Of a stretch of DNA of 64,000 nucleotides, positions 59,243 through 64,000 are shown piece by piece. Numbering within the stretch: position 1 is the stretch's first letter; every line of letters begins with the position of its first letter. This stretch comes from Paraplanobispora takensis. GTDB lineage: Bacteria > Actinomycetota > Actinomycetes > Streptosporangiales > Streptosporangiaceae. Made by a program: the position numbers and the translations under genes. Location: contig NZ_BOOK01000047.1 of the NCBI RefSeq assembly GCF_016863195.1, forward strand, positions 1-64,000. The letters run 5' to 3'. The notes below the pieces were generated by a model, which saw only the letters and a list, made by a program, of their open reading frames with translations, had not been told where the DNA came from and ran no database searches.

Positions 59243-60210
59243 CGGGCCTCCTCCTCGGCGGTGACGAGTTCACCGCTCCGGTGTCCGGTGAGGGTCAGGA
59301 ACACCTCGTCCAGCGTCGGCCGGCGCAGCCCCGCGTCGCGTACGGTGACCCCCTCGGCGGCCAGGCGGCCCAGGGCCGCGGTGAGCGAGGCCGCGCCGTC
59401 GCCGACCGGGACCGTCAGCCGGAGCGCGGCGGCGTCGACGCGCATCTCCCCCGCGGCCAGGGGAGCCAGCGCGCGCCGTACGGCCTCCAGGCCGGCGGCG
59501 TCGGTCACGGCCACCTCGACGCGGTCGCCGCCGAGGTCGTCCTTGAGCTCGTCGGCGGTGCCGAGCGCGATCACGCGGCCGTGGTCGACGACCGCGATCG
59601 TGTCGGCGAGGCGGTCGGCCTCCTCCAGATACTGCGTGGTGAGCAGCACGGTGGTGCCGCCGGCGACGAGTCCGGCGATGACGTCCCACAGGCTCGCGCG
59701 GGCCCGGGGGTCGAGGCCGGTGGTGGGCTCGTCGAGGAACAGCACCGGCGGGTCGGCGACCAGCGCTCCGGCCAGGTCGAGGCGGCGTCGCATGCCGCCC
59801 GAGTAGCCCCGCACCGGGCGGTCGGCGGCCCCGGTCAGGTCGAAGCGCTCCAGCAGCTCGCGGGCGCGCCGCCTGCTGCTCCGGGTGCCGAGATGGTAGA
59901 GGCGGCCCACCATCTCCAGGTTCTCGGCGCCGGTGAGGTGGTCGTCGACGGCGGCGTACTGGCCGCAGGCGCCGATGTGGGCGCGCAGCCGGGGGGCCTC
60001 GGCGACGACGTCGAATCCGGCGACCGTGGCCCGGCCGGCGTCCGGCTTGAGCAGGGTGGTCAGGATCCGCGCGGTCGTGGTCTTGCCTGCTCCGTTGGGG
60101 CCGAGCAGGCCGAACACGGTGCCCTCGGGGACGGACAGGTCCATCCCGTCGAGGGCGACCACGTCGCCGTACCTCTTGACCAGCCCTTCGGCTGTGATGG
60201 CGGGGGGCAT
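59239..60210 (-). CDS. ABC transporter ATP-binding protein (DrrA-like)
   Basis: This 323-residue ATPase has Walker A LLGPNGAGKTTTAR, Q-loop AACGQYAAVDD, signature GYSGGMRRRLDLA, Walker B PPVLFLDEPTTGLD and H-loop LLTTQYLEEADRL. The C-terminal extension of about 100 residues matches the DrrA class. It is 90 bp downstream of the EXLDI gene on the same strand and coupled to the permease, forming a three-gene operon. Confidence 0.94.
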   Translation of the reverse strand: MPPAITAEGLVKRYGDVVALDGMDLSVPEGTVFGLLGPNGAGKTTTARILTTLLKPDAGRATVAGFDVVAEAPRLRAHIGACGQYAAVDDHLTGAENLEMVGRLYHLGTRSSRRRARELLERFDLTGAADRPVRGYSGGMRRRLDLAGALVADPPVLFLDEPTTGLDPRARASLWDVIAGLVAGGTTVLLTTQYLEEADRLADTIAVVDHGRVIALGTADELKDDLGGDRVEVAVTDAAGLEAVRRALAPLAAGEMRVDAAALRLTVPVGDGAASLTAALGRLAAEGVTVRDAGLRRPTLDEVFLTLTGHRSGELVTAEEEAR

Positions 60211-60300
60211 GCGTACCTCTTCTCGTTCTGTTCCCGGGCATGACGGGATGGCGGGCGGTCGCCTGCCGACCGTCCGGCGTGCTTTTCCGAGCAGATGGAG

Positions 60301-60849
60301 TTAGATGTCGAGGTCCTCGACGACGGGACGCGCGGCGAGATCGGCGATCAGGTCGTAGAGCTCGTCCGGGATCCTGCCGCGCAGTTCCTCGAAGGTCTCG
60401 ACGACCTCAAGCGTGGCCTCGCCCTGGACGAAGCCCCAGGTGGAGTCGGCCAGGCCCAGATAGGTCCGCAGCGCCTCGCGGGAGAAGAGGTTCTCCAGCC
60501 AGTTGCCGGGTCCCGAGCTCACGCCGTCCGGCCAGTCGGGCGAGCGGTCCACGTGCAGGACGTACTTGCCCTTGCGGGAGCGGTACACCCGGAACATCTC
60601 CACCCGGCTGCCCACCGTGCGTCCCCACTCGCCGAGCAGCACCCCGGAGAAGCGCTGCTTGCGGACCGCGCTGCCCTGGCCGACCTTCACGACGATCTCG
60701 TCGTAACCCTCCTGACGGCCTTCCTCCATCTCGACGTAGCGCCGCAGCGCGATGCTGATCGCCGCCGACAACTTGCCCCCGGCCAGATCCTGGGCCCGCT
60801 GGAACAGCGGCAGGTCCTCGTCGGAGACGTAGATCGTTTTGTTGGGCAT
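60301..60849 (-). CDS. EXLDI-family protein with ribbon-helix-helix-like N-terminus
   Basis: This 182-residue protein begins MPNKTIYVSDEDLPLFQRA with a strand-helix-helix pattern (KTIYVSDEDLPLF, LSAAISIALRRYVEM) like ribbon-helix-helix regulators. It ends in EDLDI, matching the family named after its C-terminal E-x-L-D-I. The central part (YVLHVDRSPDW, ENLFSREALRTYLG) may bind a ligand. As I recall, this family commonly accompanies ABC exporter genes, as here. The palindrome 13 bp upstream of the start points to self-regulation of the operon with drrAB-like genes. ATG at 60849. Confidence 0.82.
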   Translation of the reverse strand: MPNKTIYVSDEDLPLFQRAQDLAGGKLSAAISIALRRYVEMEEGRQEGYDEIVVKVGQGSAVRKQRFSGVLLGEWGRTVGSRVEMFRVYRSRKGKYVLHVDRSPDWPDGVSSGPGNWLENLFSREALRTYLGLADSTWGFVQGEATLEVVETFEELRGRIPDELYDLIADLAARPVVEDLDI

Positions 60850-60861
60850 CCTTCACTCTCA

Positions 60862-60893
60862 TCTCGTATACGTATAAAGGTACGTATACGAGA
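60862..60893. promoter_or_regulatory. 13-bp perfect inverted repeat upstream of the EXLDI operon
   Basis: TCTCGTATACGTA (60862-60874) and TACGTATACGAGA (60881-60893) are exact inverse complements with spacer TAAAGG. The AT-rich dyad stands out from the GC-rich surroundings. It is the likely operator of the EXLDI-ABC operon. Confidence 0.85.
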
Positions 60894-60984
60894 GAAGAAG
60901 TGCAATGCCCTGCCCGCGGGGTGAGCGGAACGACGCGGCCGCCCGGTCCGAGGTGGACCGGGCGGCCGCCGTACAGTGCGCGCG

Positions 60985-63150
60985 CTACGCCAGGGAGTAC
61001 TCCCCCTCCTTGACGGCCGGAGCGTGCTTGGCCAGGCTCTCGCCCTCGATGTCGAGGTTGGGCAGGGCCCGGTCCAGCGGACGGGGCAGCCACCAGGCGG
61101 CGCGGCCGAGCAGGGACATGACCGCGGGCACCAGGGTCATGCGGACGATGAAGGCGTCGACGAACACGCCGACCGCCAGGGCGAACCCGATGGACTTGAT
61201 GATGGGGTCGTCCATGAGCACGAACCCGCCGAAGACCGCGATCATGATCAGGGCGGCGGCCGTTACGACGCGGGCGTTGTGGCCCAGGCCGTTGACGGTG
61301 GCCTGCTGGGCGGTGTCGCCGTGGACGTAGTCCTCGCGCATGCGCGAGACCAGGAACACCTGGTAGTCCATGGCCAGGCCGAACAGGATGCCGATGAGCA
61401 GGACCGGCAGGAAGCTGATCAGCGGGCCGGGGGTGTCGATGCCGAACAGGTCGGCCAGGTGGCCCTGTTGGAAGACCGCGACGGTGATGCCGAAGGTGGC
61501 GCCGACGGTGAGCAGGAACCCGGCCGCGGCCTTGATGGGCACCAGGACGGAGCGGAAGACCAGCATGAGCAGCAGGACCGACAGGCCGACCACGAGCAGC
61601 AGATAGACCGGCAGCGCGTCGGCGAGCTTCTCGGAGATGTCGATGCCCATCGCGGTGACGCCGGTGAGGGCGACGTCGGCGCCGTCGACGGCGGCGACCT
61701 TGTCGCGGATGGCGTGGACGGCCTCCTCGGTGGCGGCGTCGGTGGGCCCGGCGGTGGGGATGATCGGCAGCAGCGCCACGGTGCCGTCCGCGTTCGGCTG
61801 CGGCGGGGCGACGGCGAGCACGCCCTCGGTTCCGGTGATCAGCTTGGCGGCCTCGGCGGCCGCGGCGGTGGTGGCCTCCTTGGTGTCGGCGGTGACGACG
61901 GCGATCAGGCGGCCGTTGAAGCCGGGGCCGAATCCCTCGCTGATCAGGTCGTAGGCCCGGCGGGCCGGGGAGTCCTCGGCCGCGGTGCCGGCGTCGGGCA
62001 GGGCCAGGCGCATGTCCTGCACGGGCAGTGCGAGCGCCCCCAGGCCCAGGATGCCGGCCAGCAGGATCGGCAGGCGCAGGCGGGTGACCAGGCGGCCCCA
62101 CCGGAACCCGAAGGCCTCCCGCGGCGCGCGGCGGGACGACGCGGCCTGCCCGTCGCGGTGCTTGCGGGGCAGGATGCGCTCTCCGGCGAAGCCGAGGACG
62201 GCCGGCAGCAGGGTCAGCGCGACGGCCACGGCGACGGTGACGGTGGCCGCGGCGGCCAGGCCCATGGCGGTCAGGAACGGGATGCCCACCACCGACAGGC
62301 CGGCCAGGGCGATGACCACGGTGACGCCGGCGAACACCACGGCCGAGCCGGCGGTGCCGGTCGCGCGGCCGGCCGCCTCCCGGGCGTCCATGCCCTCGGC
62401 CAGGAACTGGCGGTAGCGGGAGGTGATGAACAGCGAGTAGTCGATGCCCACGGCCAGGCCGAGCATCAGCGCCAGGGTCGGGGCGGCGCTGTTGAGCTCC
62501 ACCACGCCGGTCAGGGCGAACAGCCCGGCCATGCCCGCGCCCACGCCGACCAGCGCGTTCACCAGCGTCATACCGGCGGCGACCAGGGAGCCGAAGGTGA
62601 CGACCAGAACCACCGCGGCCACCAGCACGCCCAGCGCCTCGGACGAGCCGACCTCCGGCCCGCCACCGGTGACCGCTTCGCCGCCGGGCTCGACGCGCAG
62701 GCCCGCCAGGCCGTCGCCGACCTTCGCGTACGCCTCGCGCTGGGCGTCGGTCAGATCGGTGACCTTGGCGGAGAACTGCACCTGGACCAGGGCGTAACGG
62801 CCGTCGGGGGAGACCGACCGGGCGGCGAACGGGTCGACGGCGGCCAGCACGCCGGGCACGGCGGCCGCCTGCTCCACCACGGGCTTGACCTGGTCGGGGG
62901 TCAGCCTCCCCTCACCGGCCGAGGCGATCACGATGGTGCCGGTCGCCCCGCCGGCCTGCGGGAACTGCTCCTGCAGAACGGTCATCGCCCGCTGGGACTC
63001 GGTCCCCGGCATCCTGAACTCACTGCTGGTGGAGCCGCTGAACATCGCGGCGGCACCGCCGAGCAGGGCCAGGAGCAGCAGCCAGACGGCCACCACCCGG
63101 CCGCGCCGGTGGAAGGAGAACCGGCCGAGCCGGTAGAGCAAAGTCGCCAC
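60985..63150 (-). CDS. MMPL/RND-type membrane transporter
   Basis: This 721-residue protein has two halves, each with an extracytoplasmic domain and a bundle of about six helices. Motifs include RRGRVVAVWLLLLALLGG, GVEIDYS-like AVGIDYSLFITSRYRQFL and, in the second half, LAMDYQVFLVSRMREDY, which carry the proton-relay Asp/Tyr pairs of MMPL transporters. It likely exports lipids or drugs by proton antiport. GTG start at 63150 behind GAAGGTGTATCCA. It is the target of the TetR gene upstream on the same strand. Confidence 0.92.
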   Translation of the reverse strand: MATLLYRLGRFSFHRRGRVVAVWLLLLALLGGAAAMFSGSTSSEFRMPGTESQRAMTVLQEQFPQAGGATGTIVIASAGEGRLTPDQVKPVVEQAAAVPGVLAAVDPFAARSVSPDGRYALVQVQFSAKVTDLTDAQREAYAKVGDGLAGLRVEPGGEAVTGGGPEVGSSEALGVLVAAVVLVVTFGSLVAAGMTLVNALVGVGAGMAGLFALTGVVELNSAAPTLALMLGLAVGIDYSLFITSRYRQFLAEGMDAREAAGRATGTAGSAVVFAGVTVVIALAGLSVVGIPFLTAMGLAAAATVTVAVAVALTLLPAVLGFAGERILPRKHRDGQAASSRRAPREAFGFRWGRLVTRLRLPILLAGILGLGALALPVQDMRLALPDAGTAAEDSPARRAYDLISEGFGPGFNGRLIAVVTADTKEATTAAAAEAAKLITGTEGVLAVAPPQPNADGTVALLPIIPTAGPTDAATEEAVHAIRDKVAAVDGADVALTGVTAMGIDISEKLADALPVYLLLVVGLSVLLLMLVFRSVLVPIKAAAGFLLTVGATFGITVAVFQQGHLADLFGIDTPGPLISFLPVLLIGILFGLAMDYQVFLVSRMREDYVHGDTAQQATVNGLGHNARVVTAAALIMIAVFGGFVLMDDPIIKSIGFALAVGVFVDAFIVRMTLVPAVMSLLGRAAWWLPRPLDRALPNLDIEGESLAKHAPAVKEGEYSLA

Positions 63151-63183
63151 TGGATACACCTTCAGGAGAAAACGGCAATGGGT

Positions 63184-63293
63184 CGTGCGAGTCCGTGCCC
63201 GGGGCGGGAGGGACGGCGGCGCGCCGTACGGATCCGTGTCCGGGCCGGGAGGAACGGCGATCGAGCCGTGCGGGTCCGGTGCCCGGGTCAGGG
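63184..63293. repeat. Three imperfect 41-bp direct repeats between MMPL and TetR genes
   Basis: Units beginning near 63184, 63225 and 63267 share CGTnCGnrTCCGTGyCCGGG then a GGGAGG tract and GACGGCG; the third is truncated. They fill the 137-bp gap between the two genes and are non-coding. Confidence 0.6.
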
Positions 63294-63851
63294 AACCGAG
63301 GGCGGGTGGCCCAGGGCGTCGTAGCCGACGTCGATGAGATGACCGGCCGCGTCGGCGGGCAGATGCTCGCCCAGCGCGGTGCGGGCCACCGCCAGTGCGC
63401 CGATCGCACCGGCGACCCGCACCACCCGGCCCAGGTCCGTGTCGGGATCGAGGCCGAACGTCTCGATGATGACCTCGGCCACCGGCTGGAGCGGGACGCT
63501 CTCGCCGCCCGCGGGGTCGCGCAGCAGCGTCGAGAGCAGCAGCGCGATGAAGCCCGGCCGGCGCAGCGCCAGGTGCGTCAGCCCGGTCAGCGCGGCGCGG
63601 TCGCGCCCCGGCCCGGGAGCCCGGCCGGCCGCCTCGCCGAGGGCGTCCCGCAACTCGGCCAGGCACCGGCCGACGACCTCGTCCTGCAGCGCCTCCTTGG
63701 ACGGGAAGTGCCGCAGCAGGCCGCTCTTGGAGTAGCCCACCGCGTCGGCGACACGCTGGATCGAGGTCTCAGCGAAGCCGTGACGGGCGAACAACATGGC
63801 GGCGCAGTCGATGATCTCCTCATCGATCTGCTGCCGGGTCTGACGAGGCAT
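63288..63851 (-). CDS. TetR-family regulator of the MMPL transporter
   Basis: This 187-residue protein has an N-terminal HTH (IIDCAAMLFARHGFAETSI, DAVGYSKSGLLRHFPSKEAL) and a helical ligand domain. Transcribed toward the MMPL gene. A dyad upstream at 63871-63889 is a candidate operator. Confidence 0.92.
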   Translation of the reverse strand: MPRQTRQQIDEEIIDCAAMLFARHGFAETSIQRVADAVGYSKSGLLRHFPSKEALQDEVVGRCLAELRDALGEAAGRAPGPGRDRAALTGLTHLALRRPGFIALLLSTLLRDPAGGESVPLQPVAEVIIETFGLDPDTDLGRVVRVAGAIGALAVARTALGEHLPADAAGHLIDVGYDALGHPPSVP

Positions 63852-63870
63852 AAGACCAGAATAGACGCTA

Positions 63871-63889
63871 TGCGACCAAATCGGTCACA
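63871..63889. promoter_or_regulatory. Dyad upstream of the TetR gene
   Basis: TGCGACC-AAATC-GGTCACA is an imperfect dyad 20 bp upstream of the TetR start, followed by a repeat of ATGCGACCG. Likely TetR binding region. Confidence 0.55.
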
Positions 63890-63950
63890 ATGCGACCGTG
63901 ATGGTTCCCACACCGTGAAATTCTCAGGTCAGCCGTTTCGGGAGGATCGC

Positions 63951-64000
63951 TCAGGCGCCGGCCGTCCAGTCCTGACGGGCCGCCCACTCGCGCAGGGCGG
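63951..64000 (-). CDS. C-terminal end of a minus-strand gene, cut by the window edge
   Basis: On the minus strand the last codons read ALREWAARQDWTAGA followed by TGA, with GC-rich third positions like its neighbours. The protein cannot be identified from this fragment. Confidence 0.5.
   Translation of the reverse strand, partial: ALREWAARQDWTAGA

Noticed and set aside
1-64000. tRNA, rRNA, transposase, integrase or phage genes
   Set aside because: None was found in the reading on either strand; base and codon use look even throughout.

Overview
The window is GC-rich throughout. Its genes use GTG starts freely and often overlap at GTGA, ATGA or TGATG. It carries a helix-turn-helix/DUF397 gene set, a CYP102-type P450, soluble Ser/Thr kinase and PP2C signalling genes and an EXLDI-type protein. 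Together these point to a filamentous actinomycete, most likely Streptosporangiales or a close relative. That placement is inferred from gene content and no 16S gene is present. No rRNA, tRNA, insertion sequence, phage or CRISPR array was seen, so this looks like ordinary chromosome with several accessory neighbourhoods.

Layout. 1-7.8 kb: a small Cys-rich protein, an XRE/DUF5753 regulator with two DUF397 partners, a secreted trypsin-like protease, a pentapeptide-repeat protein, an astacin-like metalloprotease, and a membrane protein with its winged-helix regulator behind two tandem palindromes. 8.4-11.1 kb: a Gfo/Idh/MocA oxidoreductase and release factor 3 (prfC). 11.3-24.0 kb: a signalling and membrane-domain block. 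A PP2C phosphatase, a 29-residue membrane peptide, a YqiJ/NfeD-like protein, a YqiK-like flotillin and a 1646-residue AAA ATPase are followed by a second PP2C, an orphan adenine-methylase/HsdS-like fusion and a soluble Ser/Thr kinase. 24.1-31.6 kb: PadR with a membrane protein, a carotenoid oxygenase, TetR divergent from a self-sufficient P450-reductase, and a Tat/lipobox intradiol dioxygenase with a repetitive Gly/Pro insert.

31.8-43.9 kb is a type IV pilus locus: pilB, pilT, pilC, pilA, pilD, pilM, pilN, pilO and three minor-pilin-like genes. One of these carries four Ig-like repeats and another a ricin-B-like lectin region. 44.1-53.7 kb: an aldo/keto reductase with TetR behind a palindromic operator, a GAF/PAS histidine kinase without a response regulator, a sugar ABC importer without its ATPase, an HExxH protein, a DUF1508 protein and a PRC-barrel/DUF2382 stress protein. 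53.8-64 kb: a Cys-rich unknown, a GlxA-type regulator divergent from a beta-propeller protein across two identically spaced inverted repeats, a MoeA-like protein, a methyltransferase, a DrrAB-type exporter led by an EXLDI/ribbon-helix-helix protein, an MMPL transporter with TetR, and the C-terminal end of one more gene.

Two blocks stand out as possible integrated systems. The first is the flotillin/YqiJ/AAA set bracketed by two PP2C paralogues with a methylase-kinase pair beside it. The second is the pilus locus, whose accessory pilins carry adhesive-type domains. Several regulators also have clear self-adjacent palindromic operators, which gives testable local circuits.
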